Shown: piece by piece, positions 10,380-21,533 of the stretch
How the letters are laid out: every line of letters starts with the position of its first letter
Position numbering within the stretch: position 1 is the stretch's first letter
NCBI GenBank assembly: GCA_911728435.2
Contig: OU452211.1
Span: 14,180,428-14,244,427 of the forward strand
Origin: Apoderus coryli
Taxonomy: Eukaryota > Arthropoda > Insecta > Coleoptera > Attelabidae
Length of the DNA: 64,000 nucleotides
Direction: 5' to 3'
The notes under the pieces: model-generated
The model's input: only the letters and a program-made list of their open reading frames with translations
Told to the model about the DNA's origin: nothing
Database searches by the model: none
Program-made: the position numbers and the translations under genes

Positions 10380-11744
10380 ATGTCTAATGAAAATATCAAA
10401 TTATTAATTCAAAAGCGCGGTCTACTTAAAGCAAATCTCACTCGTTTCTCCAATTATGTAAATAATTTTGCAAATTTTGAAAATATTTTTGAATTAGAAG
10501 GTAGGTTAGAGAAGGCTAATTTATTATTTAATGATTTTGAATCTATTCAAACAGAAATTGATATAATTGATGCAGATAATGATCATACAGAAGAACGAGA
10601 ACTATTTGAAAATAAATTTTTCCTGCATATAGGTAAGGCTAAAGCTATTATAAGCGAATATATGCAAAATAAAAATTCTTTTAACAAAAACATTTCGAAT
10701 AAAGATAAAGATTTACCTATTACTGATAATTTATTACCAAAAATCCATTTACCAGAGTTCTTTGGATCGTATGACAAATGGATGCAGTTTTCTAATACAT
10801 ATAAATCCCTTATTCATAATAATGCTTCTCTTAGTAATATACAAAAATTTTGGCATCTTAAATCTTGTATAAAAGGAGATGCTGCTAAGGTCATTAGTTC
10901 ACTAGATATTTCGGCTGAAAATTATGAAAAGGCATGGAACATTTTATGCGACCGTTTTGAAAATAAAAAAATAATTATTCAGTCACATTTACAAATGATT
11001 TTCAATATACCGAATATCAACAAAGAATCGCATGTTGCTTTAAGAAGTTTAATTGATACTCTCACACAACATCTTAATTGTTTAGAGTCATTAGGCCTTC
11101 CTATTGAATATTGGGACACTATTATTATTTTTCTCATGCAATCAAAATTGGATTTTTCGACAAAGCGTGAATGGGAAGATTTTTCATTAAAATTTGAGAC
11201 TGATACACCTACTATAACCGAATTCACAAAATTCTTGAATAATCGGTGTCAATTTTTGGAAAATCTGCATTCATCGCAAACCATTTCTAATAATAGGACC
11301 CAGCAACAATTTTCAAATCGTAATTCAAGCACCACTCATGTTAATTATTATAACAAAAATTGTTACATTTGTAATAAAAATCATTTGATTTATAACTGCG
11401 ATGAGTTTCTAAGCTTGTCACCATCTGAGCGCCTAAATAAACTAAAGCTAAAACAAGCTTGCAAAAATTGCTTACGTTTAGGTCATCAAACTAAGAATTG
11501 CCAAAGTAAACATACTTGCAAAACATGTTCTCAAAAACATAATACATTATTGCATATCAATAACACACAAGACTATCCAAATCAGTCACCCAACCAAGAC
11601 AGTTCCAATAACAATCATGATAATAGACAATTGTCAGACACTCAAACAACAGTTGACAATAAACAGAGTAATTCTCAATCATTATTAGCAAATTATAATT
11701 TGAATCAATCATATGTCTTGCTTTCTACTGCAATTTTTGGATAA
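10380..11744 (+). CDS. gag: BEL Gag (454 aa)
   Basis: Structural Gag protein of the BEL element; it would form the virus-like particle and bind the element RNA. Residues about 100-260 match the Gag-like region of BEL/Pao proteins (the DUF1759 type: LPKIHLPEFFG, then a helical FWHLKSCIKGDAAKVI block). Cys/His knuckles follow at about 325-395 (CYICNKNHLIYNC, CKNCLRLGHQTKNC, CKTCSQKHNTLLH). The first ATG after the LTR and leader is used. The frame ends at 11744; the protease continues in another frame, so a frameshift separates them. In intact BEL elements gag and pol are normally one polyprotein, so this is probably decay. Confidence 0.9.
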   Translation: MSNENIKLLIQKRGLLKANLTRFSNYVNNFANFENIFELEGRLEKANLLFNDFESIQTEIDIIDADNDHTEERELFENKFFLHIGKAKAIISEYMQNKNSFNKNISNKDKDLPITDNLLPKIHLPEFFGSYDKWMQFSNTYKSLIHNNASLSNIQKFWHLKSCIKGDAAKVISSLDISAENYEKAWNILCDRFENKKIIIQSHLQMIFNIPNINKESHVALRSLIDTLTQHLNCLESLGLPIEYWDTIIIFLMQSKLDFSTKREWEDFSLKFETDTPTITEFTKFLNNRCQFLENLHSSQTISNNRTQQQFSNRNSSTTHVNYYNKNCYICNKNHLIYNCDEFLSLSPSERLNKLKLKQACKNCLRLGHQTKNCQSKHTCKTCSQKHNTLLHINNTQDYPNQSPNQDSSNNNHDNRQLSDTQTTVDNKQSNSQSLLANYNLNQSYVLLSTAIFG

Positions 11745-12006
11745 ATATAATAAAACTCATAATTGTAGAGTACTATTAGATAGCTGCTCCCAATCCAATT
11801 TCATTACAAAGAAAATATTTTCTGAGCTTCAGCTACCGTCAGAAGCTATTAATCATTCAGTTCAAGGCTTTGGTTCAAGCGTTACTACTATTTTTGAGAG
11901 AACTAAAATAACACTAAAGTCACAAACAAACTCATTTCAATTGAATGACGTTCCATTCTTAATATCAGATGTAATTTCACACAACCTTCCTGCATTTAGC
12001 GGATAA
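11713..12006 (+). pseudogene. BEL protease region
   Basis: Aspartic protease segment of the BEL polyprotein (DUF1758 type). The active-site motif reads LLDSCSQSNFI, whereas the usual BEL form is D-S-G; the Gly is replaced by Cys. It is in a different frame from Gag and from the downstream RT, with a stop at 12006. The two frameshifts mean the element cannot make a normal polyprotein. Confidence 0.75.
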
Positions 12007-12034
12007 AACATTTAACCAACCCGGACCAATAGAT

Positions 12035-14197
12035 ATGATTCTTGGAGCTACAATATTCTGGAATCTTTTATGTATTGGCCAAATTCATTTAAATAACACT
12101 GGTACTATTTTACAAAAAACCAAATTAGGTTGGATAGTATCAGGTCCCATATCTGTTAACCCTAACAATAATAATTCTATTTGTCAACTTTCATCAGAAA
12201 GTTCTGAAAACATTCAGAAACAATTAGAACGGTTTTGGGAAATTGAGGAAATATCTAACAATCCACAACTTTCCACAGAAGAATTAGAATGCGAGCAAAG
12301 ATTCAAACAAAATACACGCGATGTTCATGGCAGAATAGTTGTCAATTTGCCAACAAAAAACAATATACATGAACTTGGCGATTCCTATAATAACGCTCTT
12401 AATCGTTTTTACGCTTTGGAGAAGAAATTATCAAAAAACAATAAACTCAGGTTTAATTCATCAGAAGAAATATCTCATTATCAGTTAAATACAGTCACAT
12501 ACGGGACATCTTCCGCATCATTTTTAGCAATCAGAGCATTACGTGAAGTTGCTTATCAAAATTTAGCTGAATTTCCTCAAGCTTCGCAGATCATCCTATC
12601 TAGTTTTTATGTAGACGATCTTCTATCAGGTTCAGATTCAATTCAAAGTGCAAAACTTTTAATTTACGATCTAACTCATATTTTACAATCGTATGGGTTT
12701 AATTTGCGTAAATTTGTTTCAAATTGCGATTCCATATTCAGCGATATTTTAGTCAACCAATCTAATGTGACTGGGAAAGCAATTTCTGATGATAAAACCA
12801 TAAAAACATTAGGTTTAACCTGGGATTCACTTCACGATAATTTTCAATATTCTGCTCACACATCACAATGTCCTCGTGTAACCAAAAGAACTATACTTTC
12901 AATCACTGCACAAATTTTTGACCCACTTGGTCTCATTGGTCCTTGTGTTCTCAAGGCAAAGTTAATTTTGCAGAATTTGTGGCAACTTCATCTGAATTGG
13001 GATGAAAGTATACCAATGGATTTGCATCAAACGTGGCAAGAATTTCTTACTGATATTTCAGATATCAATTATATAAAAATTCCAAGATACATATCTTGTC
13101 TAAACCCAATTTTATCAGAATTGCATTGCTTTTGTGATGCTTCGCAAAAGGCTTATGGGTGCTGTTGTTATTTACGTACAATTGATTCTTCAAACAATAT
13201 ACATATTCATTTAATATGTGCTAAATCTCGTGTAGCACCTCTCAAAACTATCAGTCTTCCACGTTTGGAATTATGTGCAGCTGTTTTACTCGTTCGTGTA
13301 GTCAATAGGTTAATATTGACCCCTAATTTTAATAAAAATAACATACACTGTTATTCCGATTCAACTATTGTTTTAGCTTGGATTTTAAAACAGCCAAATG
13401 AACTTAATACATTTGTTGCTAATCGAGTAACAGAAATTCAACAATCTATCAATGTTTTACAATGGTCACATATTTCTAGTGAAAACAATCCTGCAGATAT
13501 AATTTCCAGAGGTATGAGTCCACAAAAATTGATGATTAGTGACCTATGGTGGCACGGCTCTCAATTTTTAAAAGAATTGCATTTTAACAAACCTCAGCAC
13601 GATTTTAAAAATATTGAAATACCCGAAACCAAAAAGGTTATAAAGGTTTTCAATTCCGTGTCAACAGATCTGTTTATTATAAACAAATTTTCATCATTTA
13701 CAAAGTTACACAGGGTAACTGCATATTGTTTACGATTTATTCACAATACAAAAATGAAAACAAAAAATACACGCTATATTGGTAATCTTACAAAATCTGA
13801 ACTGTCTAATGCAATTATTAAATTATGCAAAATTGTACAAATTAATTATTTTTCAGAAGAATACAATATTTTACGGCATTCAAAGAAAATTCCCATAAAA
13901 AGTAAAATTTTAAAATTACGTCCATTTTTTGATAAACACGATTTAATAAGAGTAGGTGGTAGATTAAATAATTCAAATTTACCTTTTGATCAAAAACATC
14001 CTATACTTTTACCTAGCTCAGGTCATTTCACTAGACTAGTAATAATTTATGAGCACTTGCGCAACTCACATGCTGGTGCACAAATGACTCTATCAGCTAT
14101 CCGCATGCAATTTTGGCCTATCAATGGTCGAAATACTGTTCAAAAAATTTTACGTTCATGCATAACTTGTTTTAAGGTTAAGCCTGTTACTTCATAT
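12035..14197 (+). pseudogene. pol: BEL RT (deleted), RNase H, integrase zinc region
   Basis: Starts in the protease-RT linker (ILGATIFWNLL, then TKLGWIVSGPI). After KKLSKNNKLR the sequence jumps to HYQLNTVTYGTSSASFLA, skipping roughly 200 residues of RT fingers and palm, including the first catalytic Asp region. The second motif survives (SFYVDDLLSGS). The RNase H part follows (CFCDASQKAYG; LPRLELCAA; YSDSTIVLAWIL) and then the HHCC integrase zinc region (HLRNSHAGAQMTLSAIRMQFWP; CITCFKVKP). The frame is cut by the Gypsy LTR at 14198; the few codons beyond are LTR. The rest of integrase is at 30563-31526 minus. Confidence 0.9.
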
Positions 14198-14981
14198 TGT
14201 CACGAGTACAGATTCCAAAATAATTATTAATAAATAAATATAAATAATAACAAAATAACAACCCCAGATGTTCGATGGAAAAATACAAAAATATTATTTT
14301 CCAGTTTATTCTAGTTTATCTAGATGAGTCACCGTTTCTCGATAATCAGGAGCCCTGCCTCTTACCCTCCGCTTTCAAGGGTAGTCATATTGAAAAATGC
14401 AGCATCAGCTATTCTGACCACCACATCTAAATAAACGCGACGTAGGGGTGGTGGCGCAATATAATTATTATGTTTATAACCAATTAGCATAGAGAAGTCT
14501 GGAAATCATCTTTGATTAAATCCAGCCTCCCTCATTATCATTGGTCAAGACAGGGAGGATTTAGACGCAAGTTTCTTTCCAAGGAACTGAGAAGGGACAA
14601 CCCTTTTCCTATAAATAATAATATCCAGAGGACCAACTTTCCAGTTGTGTCAATAATTAATCAAGCTAATATTAATAGTTAATTAAGAATGTTGGTGACC
14701 AGACCTGAACGCCTAGTGGTGACTCATTTGTAAGTACTTTATTATTTTATACTTATTTATATTGTATTAACATTTATCCAAACTTTTATCAGTGTTAGCT
14801 TTAGTAACTTGTTATTCTCCATCATAATTATTAGGCTGAAAAGCCATAATTGTCATATACCATTAGTTCTTAATAAATGTTTAGTGTAGATGAACATTGG
14901 GTGTTTTAAACTATCCAGACCTGGTCCCGTATTTACGTTCCTAGTCCACGGTTCTATTTGACTAAAAAGAGAACCGTGACA
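14198..14981 (+). repeat. Gypsy 5' LTR
   Basis: 784 bp, TGTCACGAG...CCGTGACA, same length as the reverse complement of 31527-32310 and differing from it at about two positions (the second base of the start, and one T/C near 14511). ATAT at 14194-14197 and 31523-31526 is the 4-bp target duplication. Short inverted termini (TGTCACG/CCGTGACA) are visible. The downstream ttggtgaaggcgccgatc is the probable primer-binding site. Confidence 0.93.
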
Positions 14982-15049
14982 ATTGGTGAAGGCGCCGATC
15001 TGGAATTTTTTAACTCCAATGTTTGTTTCATGTTGCCTATTTATTTTAG

Positions 15050-16573
15050 ATGTCATCTGGAGATAAAAAAATTAGTAAAAAATCGAAATACTGTTTGCGC
15101 AAATTTGGGTCACCGAAATTTCTTTTTGATCCAAAATATAGAAGTACAGACGTTTCTCCCGACGTTGATTTAGGTATACATAGTAAGCTTACTGCGGAAA
15201 ATTGTGATCTAACAATCTTAGGCTCCGAAAAAACTAGTAATAATAGCAGCGAAAGTAGTTCTACAACATCGGAAGAAAGTACAATCAGAGAATTATCAGA
15301 AACTTTACAAAAATCATTAAATTTCGACACAGAGGCTGCTGAAAATTTAGGCGAAAAGTCTGGAGCAGGACATCAGGTAGCAGGTCCATCAACATCGACA
15401 CAACTCGGTATAACGTTAATATCTCCATTCCATACGAACGTTATTCCTAAATTAGAAATCTCGAAAGAAGTATACGACACATTTTTTAATTCTGTCTTAA
15501 AACGAAGAAGTTCGTTTAACGCTTCTAGTGCTTTAACTTTAACAAAGTTAGGTGATTCGAGTGATAACAAATCACAACAAAATCAAGGGACTAACATAAA
15601 TAAAAAAATGGCAAATGTAACTATAAGTACGGCTAGAGAAATTGAAAGATCCCCTGCCATTCCAAAATTTGTATCCCCGCAATTATTTGAGCCAGCAGAC
15701 GGTGACAATCCTTACGGTTTTATTAAGAATTTTGAAAGAAGTTCTACTATAAATTGTTGGGAAGATAAATATAAAATAAACTATTTTGAATCCTTTTTAT
15801 TAGGTGCAGCTAACGCATGGTATAAAATCTATAAAGCTCAAGCAGCAAATAATAATAAAACTTGGAAAGATATCAAAAAAGATTTTTTAAAAGAATTTGG
15901 ATCAACAAATCCAGATAGGGAACTTAAATTACGATTAACATCTCTAAAGCAAAAAGAAGATGAAGACATTAAAAAATTCTTTTATAAAGTGGTAAATTTG
16001 TGTGAAGAATATGATCCTGAAATGGATTTTAGTAAAATTCGTGATTACTTTGAAGCAGGCATTCATCCACTTTATATACAAAATTATTTTCTATTTCAAG
16101 AACCACAAATGACTAAAGAACGGTTTATACAATTTTTAAATAAATTAAGTGATGTAACTAAGTTGACCATGTTATCTAAAGTTGAAAACTCATATCAAAA
16201 ATCAATTTTAACAATTTCTGACCGAATGTCTAACATGAATATTGCAGGACCTTCAACAAATTCATCAACCATACAGTATGACAAAAAGAAAACGTATTAT
16301 GGCAACAATATTAAATTTAATAAAAATCGCCAACCTAAATATAATTTTTCCAAATTAACAAATTCTCGTAATAATCGGAATAAACCCAAATGTTTCAAGT
16401 GTAACAAAATAGGACACGTTGGCAGTTCGTGTTGGTCCCAGAAACGAAAAAATGATAGAAGAAATTATTCTCCGAATCGAGTTTCTAGAACTCCACATAA
16501 TAACAATAATTCTAATCTATTAGCTATTGAGCCTGTACCGGATTCCCCAAATGTAAATGGGGGACGTTCGTAA
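15050..16573 (+). CDS. gag: Gypsy Gag (507 aa)
   Basis: Capsid/nucleocapsid precursor of the Gypsy element. The N-terminal 180 residues are Ser/Thr-rich. Residues about 200-390 are the Ty3/Gypsy capsid-like region (NPYGFIKNFE, then ANAWYKIYKAQ, WKDIKKDFLKEFG and LKLRLTSLKQKEDEDIKKF). One CCHC knuckle, CFKCNKIGHVGSSCW, sits near residue 450. ATG at 15050 follows the LTR and leader at normal distance. The stop at 16571-16573 lies in a run TAAAAAAAG; pol is open in the -1 frame across this point, so a frameshift is expected. Confidence 0.9.
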   Translation: MSSGDKKISKKSKYCLRKFGSPKFLFDPKYRSTDVSPDVDLGIHSKLTAENCDLTILGSEKTSNNSSESSSTTSEESTIRELSETLQKSLNFDTEAAENLGEKSGAGHQVAGPSTSTQLGITLISPFHTNVIPKLEISKEVYDTFFNSVLKRRSSFNASSALTLTKLGDSSDNKSQQNQGTNINKKMANVTISTAREIERSPAIPKFVSPQLFEPADGDNPYGFIKNFERSSTINCWEDKYKINYFESFLLGAANAWYKIYKAQAANNNKTWKDIKKDFLKEFGSTNPDRELKLRLTSLKQKEDEDIKKFFYKVVNLCEEYDPEMDFSKIRDYFEAGIHPLYIQNYFLFQEPQMTKERFIQFLNKLSDVTKLTMLSKVENSYQKSILTISDRMSNMNIAGPSTNSSTIQYDKKKTYYGNNIKFNKNRQPKYNFSKLTNSRNNRNKPKCFKCNKIGHVGSSCWSQKRKNDRRNYSPNRVSRTPHNNNNSNLLAIEPVPDSPNVNGGRS

Positions 16574-17412
16574 AAAAAGACACGGGCGTCCCTCTCTTAT
16601 TAAGTATTTCTCAACAAAAAATATTGATCGTTCGCGGTGTGGTAAATAATACGTGTAATGTTGAAATAATTATTGATACGGGGTGTAGTGAAAATGTCGC
16701 TACACCTGCACTAATAAAAAATTTTACGCCTTTAAAATGCGAAACTTTGAGATTAAGGTCAGCGGGTGGAAATTTATTAAAAATTTTGGGCGAAGCTAAC
16801 ATAAATGTCACATTTAATAAATTAAAATTTAACATCAATGTATTAATTATAGAGGATCTTCCGAAATCTTTATTATTAGGAACGACGTTTTTAACAACAA
16901 GTAATGCAATTATTGATTTTTCAAAAAAACAAATCCTCTTATCAGGTGATGATGAAAATTTAACAAAAATTACCTTTTCAGAAGATGTGGGAATGATAAA
17001 TACCATTATTCAGGATGATACACAAACACAAAATTTAATTAAAATTACACTTGCACAGGATTATATTCTCAATTTTAAGGAAAAGACAAAAATCACATAT
17101 ACTATAAATTTCCCAAACGTAATAGAACACATAAATAATTATTTTTTCTATCCGAACGATCTCTTATTTTTAAAACATGGGATTGCGCTTTCTTTCACAG
17201 AAAGTCCCCTTAAAATCACTCTAGAACAAATTCGTTATCCAATCAAAAAAGTTTACAAAAACACAACTATAGGATTTTTAGAAAAAATTCCGATAATAAA
17301 TATAACGGCCAGAAATATATTAATTTGCCAACCGACGCAATTTAATCTTACTGAAATTAACATTTCAAATGGACTAACAACTTCTCAGCGTAAAACGCTG
17401 ACTTCGCTAATT
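16574..17412 (+). CDS. pol: Gypsy protease, start of pol
   Basis: Pol frame in -1 relative to gag; it is open from upstream of the gag stop. An aspartic protease follows, with active site IIIDTGCSENVA and the hydrophobic flap/second-loop segment ending LLLGTTFL. The protein then runs through a linker toward the RT and is cut at 17413. The following codon and a TGA come from unrelated DNA. The RT, RNase H and integrase domains lie at 36321-38982 on the other strand. Confidence 0.88.
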
Positions 17413-17413
17413 A

Positions 17414-19376
17414 TCTGATATGTTGAAAGACAGCTGACAATTGAGGGATGTATTGGAACATTTGGACTATTCCGTTTCTTATTTTGGGGCCTACTGTTGT
17501 TGTTTTGGTCTTCGGCTGGTCGTAGATTCGTGTCCGATTTATTCAATTACTCATTTTGAGATCGTTCGATCGGCGGTGTGATTACCGGTTCGGAGGAATA
17601 ATTATGGTTCGCAGACACGGGGATGTTGTGATGGTGTTTATTGGAAAAGGAACACGGAAAACGTACATTATCACCCAGCCCTAATCTGACGTGGGGGGCA
17701 GGCTGACGGTGCAAGATTTTTACACTTAAAACGGAACTCGTTCATTTTGGTTTTGGAGGGTCCTACCTGAAAGGTGTATGAAGTAATAATCCACCAATTT
17801 TCGTGAAGTATAATATTTTCAACAAATAAGGGCAGCAAATTGTAGTTTTGTAACTCAAGAGAGTTGTTTGCCTCAGCGGAGCGCTGGATTGAAAGTTGAA
17901 ATTATATTAATTAAGTGCTTTACAAATATACCCTCCTAACCTAAACACCACGAGGCCATCTACCATCTTAGGTGAGTGACTTACTATATTCAGGCAAAAT
18001 AAGTATATTTTCTGTGCAAGAATTTCAATTACTTACCATTTCGGATGAGGCTATTATAATAGTGTTTTCGATTAGGCCTCAAAAGCCACCCTCAGCATCA
18101 CCGCGGAGCGGCTGAAGCGTTTGTCAGACCCTGAGTCACGGGCACGAGTTGTGCGAAGAATTAACCTGATACTATCGGTATAAGCGAATTTCAGCACGTG
18201 TCTGATACAGTGCAGGCAGTCACATTCATCGGAGCAGGGTCCTGGCACTGTTAGGTCATCCAAGGTTGCTGTCGTGCAAGACAGACTGGACACGATCTTC
18301 GTCCAAGCGGCGTGTGAGTACCCAACTCGAGTAGAACTTCACCAAACTTAAACCAGGTATTTTAGTGAAGTAGGTACAGCATTCATCAGTGTCACTTTGC
18401 TGTAATTGTTTCTAAATCAATGCATATATATTACCAGTAACGTTAGTACTTTATCCTGTAACTTCACAGTTGTTTTTTTTTTGTCAGTGACCTGAAATAG
18501 TTCACTTAGTGAAATAACTTTAAACTTGGCCGTGGTGGCTTTTCATATTATTTTCTCTTTTTTTGTGAACACACAAGCGTATCACTAGAACCGCTGTACG
18601 GTGGATAAGCTTTGATTTATTGTTTTAATATTATTATTATATATTGGGTATTTCTTTTAGTAGAAGAATATTACTTACCTTTCAGGAATTGTTTATGTGT
18701 TATGTTGTGTGTATTGATGTGAGCCTTGTATGATACTACCTAGGTAACAGTACCACGTTGAGTAAATGTTAATTGTTTAAAATACGCGCGAACTATACAG
18801 ATTAATTGCGTCACGATTTTTATAAATTTAAATAGTACTGTGCGCATGTTTAAGGCGGCACAGGTACAGATAATCATTTCCAATAAATCCGCCATCCTCT
18901 CTTGGACTCAATATTAGTTTTTTTTTAATTACCAATTTGGTTTTATAATTTCATAACCTCACTTTTAATCTCACCAATCGATTAACTGTCATTTTAATAT
19001 TTATCGGCACTTCTTAATTGATGGCCCACATAGTAGGGAGTGCATAAGCTCCGCTAGAGATTACGACGCATGCGCACACATATCCAAGTATATAGGCATT
19101 CAACAATTTGAAAGTGTATTATTGTTATTAAGTTTTAATCAATTGTAGAGTTCAATTGAGTTTGTCGGCTTTAGGTTATAATTAATATATTTACAAAATT
19201 AGATAGTTACAAATTATTATTATAGATTATATATTTTATATTATTATTATTATAGGTTATATATATTTATTTACAAAGAATTATTATTAGAGATCATATA
19301 TTTACAAAGATTATAGAGTCTATATTTACTCAAAATTATAGGTTATATTTACAAATATTAATACATTGTGTTACTA
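17414..19376. other. Unassigned sequence at the inversion breakpoint
   Basis: Begins directly at the broken Gypsy pol. Two pieces have higher GC (about 17440-17760 and 18060-18320) than the surroundings but no frame longer than about 75 codons or known domain. The part from 19130 on is a low-complexity run of tttataatt-type words. Under the inversion model this DNA was originally next to 41397. Confidence 0.5.
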
Positions 19377-19433
19377 ACTATTCAATTTAATTATTTTCAA
19401 ATTTTTATTAATAAATTTCTGATTCGGGATCAT
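19374..19433 (-). pseudogene. Start of LINE-A ORF2, truncated
   Basis: A short frame starting at ATG 19433 reads MIPNQKFINKNLKIIKLN and then stops. The NLKIIKLN block resembles the first strand of the apurinic-type endonuclease that begins ORF2 of Jockey-like LINEs. The rest of ORF2 (endonuclease and RT) is missing, replaced by low-complexity DNA. Support is moderate because the segment is short. Confidence 0.4.
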
Positions 19434-21265
19434 TTTGGATACGGTGTTGTTTACTTTCCCTCTTAACGAGTTCCCGTTTTCTTTATTTATAGTACTATCG
19501 ATCGATCCTTTTATACAGGGGCATTTTTGAAACGGGTGGCGTCCAGGCAGTTTTGTTCCACTCCCAATCTCTGATTGAGCTAGGCCATTAAGTAAAGGGA
19601 TCGATGATAACATAAAGAGATAATGCCATCTCTGATTTAGGAAGGATCAGGAAATAAATTTTCTTTTAGTCTTGCCACCCGTGAATTTTTGTTTTTGCTT
19701 GCTGCTGCGCACCCAAATTACAAAAGGTTCGCAGGAGCGTAGCAACATGTATTGGTCAAATGGTTTTGACCACACTTCAGACACTTTGGGGTCCGGCCAC
19801 AGTTGGCTGTGGCATTGCCCCAGGCTTGGCATCGTCGGCATTGTGTAATCCTCTGTTCATTACGTCTCCGTTCCCACGTTACACGTGTATTTAGAACAAT
19901 GTTTGCTTGCGCATTCAATGTTCTCAACGTGTAGTTATTCGTGGTTACAACCAGGAACAAAGGTCTACCAGGGGTCTTCATTTTGAACACCTTTGAGACT
20001 GCGATGCCCAAGTCCTCTCTGAGATTGTCTTTAATGTCGGCCTCGTCTATCCCTGACAATCCCCGAATGACAAACGCATGGGTTTTTTCCTCGGGAAGTG
20101 TATAGGTGTGAAAGTCCACGTTTTTGTCGGTGAGTAGTGTTTGTTTGTAGTTTTTGTACTCTGTCAAGTCCTTAATGTACAGCATGGTTGTTCCCGTTGC
20201 ATATTTTAACGTGTACCCAAATTTAATTTGCTCATTGAGTTCGTTTACTAGGATGCGGTGATCGGTCGGTCTTCCTCTTAACACAATTGGTGGTATGCGC
20301 TGGTATTTCTTCTTGGTTTGTCGAGCCGGTTCATCGTTTTCGCTGTCACTGGTATCCGTGGTTGCCGCAGCGGTACGTTTCGTCTTCCTGATTCCAGGGG
20401 ATCTTGGGCTGGTAGCACCTCGCTTAAGAGTCCCCCTTGCTGCTTCTGCGACTTCATTTGCTGTTGCGCTGCCAGGTAATTCTTGATTGGGTCTGAAGCT
20501 GCTAAACCTGTTCGTGGTGTTAGTAGGAGGCGATTTGAGTGATAGCCTCATTAGTAGCTTAGACAACGTATGTTTAGGTTTTATAAACCCGCCCATGGCG
20601 GTCATCATTGGAGTTACCTGGCTCGTTGCTGGTGTAGTTTGACCTGCTTCAGTAGCGGGGAGATTGCTGGTCGTCTCCTTTGGAGTGGTCAGATCGGCGA
20701 TTTTTTCCTTAGGGAACTTGTCGTTTGAGTCCATCGAAGAAGCCATGACGTCGGATAGACCTTCCTCAGTTTCTTTCACGCTGGAACCCGCCGATCGTGC
20801 AGGGCTTAGCGACGTGTTCCTGTGCCCAGTATCAATTTTGGGAGGTACTTTTGAAAGTGACCTTCCAAGTGCCGTGTGTGCCTCTTGCCTTTGTATAGCC
20901 CAGTTGTTTTTTAAAAGGTCTCTGTCGTCGCTTTCTTCACCATTGTAGAGCAGTGACTTATAGTGGTCACATATGGTACAGTGCTTTGGCGGAACAGCAC
21001 CTTTGCTAACGTCATCTGTTTTGCTGTCACCAGACAACATGTTCCCTTTAGTAATAGCCCTTGTACCCTACTCGATCAGGGCACAAGGCAGTTAAATTAT
21101 TATATTATAGGTGTTTAAATATTTATTTTATATAGTGTATATTTTCTATCTGCACTAATAATATTAATGTTGTTAATATCAGTAGTAGTACCTACTGATA
21201 TCGATCGTACTACTTATATTGCACGTATGATTGACCGTACACTTTGACGATCAGCCAAATGCTCG
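19377..21265 (-). mobile_element. LINE-A: non-LTR element inserted in 5S rDNA
   Basis: 5' end lies directly after nucleotide 40 of a 5S rRNA sequence (21266-21298), followed by a 225-bp leader and ORF1. ORF2 is lost just after its start. A 3'-truncated LINE is unusual, because normal incomplete reverse transcription removes the 5' end; deletion after insertion is likely. Confidence 0.75.
19718..21040 (-). CDS. LINE-A ORF1 (Gag-like, 440 aa)
   Basis: ORF1 protein of a non-LTR retrotransposon, expected to bind its RNA. N-terminal 230 residues are Ser/Thr/Pro-rich and basic. Residues about 315-400 fit the PRE_C2HC domain that precedes zinc knuckles in Jockey-like ORF1 (FVIRGLSGIDEADIKDNL; VFKMKTPGRPLFLV). 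Cys/His knuckles follow: CRRCQAWGNATANC and CLKCGQNHLTNTC. The usual third knuckle is replaced by a short tail, so the C-terminus may be frameshifted. ATG at 21040 follows the leader. The gene is in the same orientation as the 5S pieces. Confidence 0.88.
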   Translation of the reverse strand: MLSGDSKTDDVSKGAVPPKHCTICDHYKSLLYNGEESDDRDLLKNNWAIQRQEAHTALGRSLSKVPPKIDTGHRNTSLSPARSAGSSVKETEEGLSDVMASSMDSNDKFPKEKIADLTTPKETTSNLPATEAGQTTPATSQVTPMMTAMGGFIKPKHTLSKLLMRLSLKSPPTNTTNRFSSFRPNQELPGSATANEVAEAARGTLKRGATSPRSPGIRKTKRTAAATTDTSDSENDEPARQTKKKYQRIPPIVLRGRPTDHRILVNELNEQIKFGYTLKYATGTTMLYIKDLTEYKNYKQTLLTDKNVDFHTYTLPEEKTHAFVIRGLSGIDEADIKDNLREDLGIAVSKVFKMKTPGRPLFLVVTTNNYTLRTLNAQANIVLNTRVTWERRRNEQRITQCRRCQAWGNATANCGRTPKCLKCGQNHLTNTCCYAPANLL

Positions 21266-21298
21266 GGACGAGAACGGGCATATTCAATGTGGTATGCC
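21266..21298 (-). rRNA. 5S rRNA fragment, about nt 8-40
   Basis: On the minus strand this matches the 5' half of insect 5S rRNA and stops at nucleotide 40, where LINE-A begins. The first few nucleotides are missing because about 35 bases between spacer and gene are deleted relative to the second unit (21917-21956). Confidence 0.8.
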
Positions 21299-21314
21299 TT
21301 GGGGATGAATTGGA

Positions 21315-21430
21315 GCATTTTGTGTGAAAGAAAAAGTGTTTCTCGTACAGGATAGCTATACGTTTTCAACCATCTACAAAGGTTGAAAAAAAAATTGAGA
21401 AATTTGGACATCCTGCATATAAAGTATCCA
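21315..21430 (-). repeat. 5S rDNA spacer, copy 1
   Basis: Spacer between 5S pieces, beginning after an oligo-T run typical of Pol III termination. Similar spacer blocks are at 21997-22110 and 22112-22225 (shared words gtgtttctcgtacagga and gaaatttgga). The repetition of gene plus spacer indicates a former tandem 5S array rather than isolated pseudogenes. Confidence 0.75.
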
Positions 21431-21443
21431 AAAAAAAAAAAGA

Positions 21444-21533
21444 GGCAACGACACGTGGTGTTCCCAAGCGGTCACCCATCCAAGTACTAACCACGCCCGA
21501 CACTGCTTGGCTTCCGTGATCGGACGAGAACGG
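21444..21533 (-). rRNA. 5S rRNA fragment, about nt 29-118
   Basis: The minus strand carries the 3' three quarters of a well preserved 5S rRNA, ending in an oligo-T terminator region. Its first 12 nucleotides (CCGTTCTCGTCC) repeat the last 12 of the fragment at 21917-21956, so this is one 5S gene split by LINE-B with a 12-bp target duplication. Confidence 0.9.

Larger units (their letters stand above)
9800..14197 (+). mobile_element. BEL/Pao retrotransposon, left part
   Basis: Left part of a BEL element of about 5.7 kb: LTR, gag, protease, damaged RT, RNase H and the zinc region of integrase. It is interrupted at ATAT (14194-14197) by a Gypsy LTR. The integrase core and 3' LTR are at 30183-31526 on the opposite strand. 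BEL reading frame is preserved across the Gypsy insertion once one ATAT copy is discounted, which shows that the two parts were one element. Confidence 0.93.
14198..17413 (+). mobile_element. Ty3/Gypsy retrotransposon, left part
   Basis: 5' LTR, leader, gag and protease, ending inside pol at the dinucleotide TA (17412-17413). Pol resumes, in the same codon phase, on the minus strand at 38982, next to the end of a DNA transposon. Together with 31527-38982 this makes an element of about 10.7 kb with gag, pol, an extra frame and env. Beyond 17413 the sequence is unrelated. Confidence 0.9.

Noticed and set aside
18072..18293. 73-codon frame on minus in a GC-richer patch
   Set aside because: Cys-rich in part (DECDCLHC) but too short and without family resemblance; kept as unassigned sequence.
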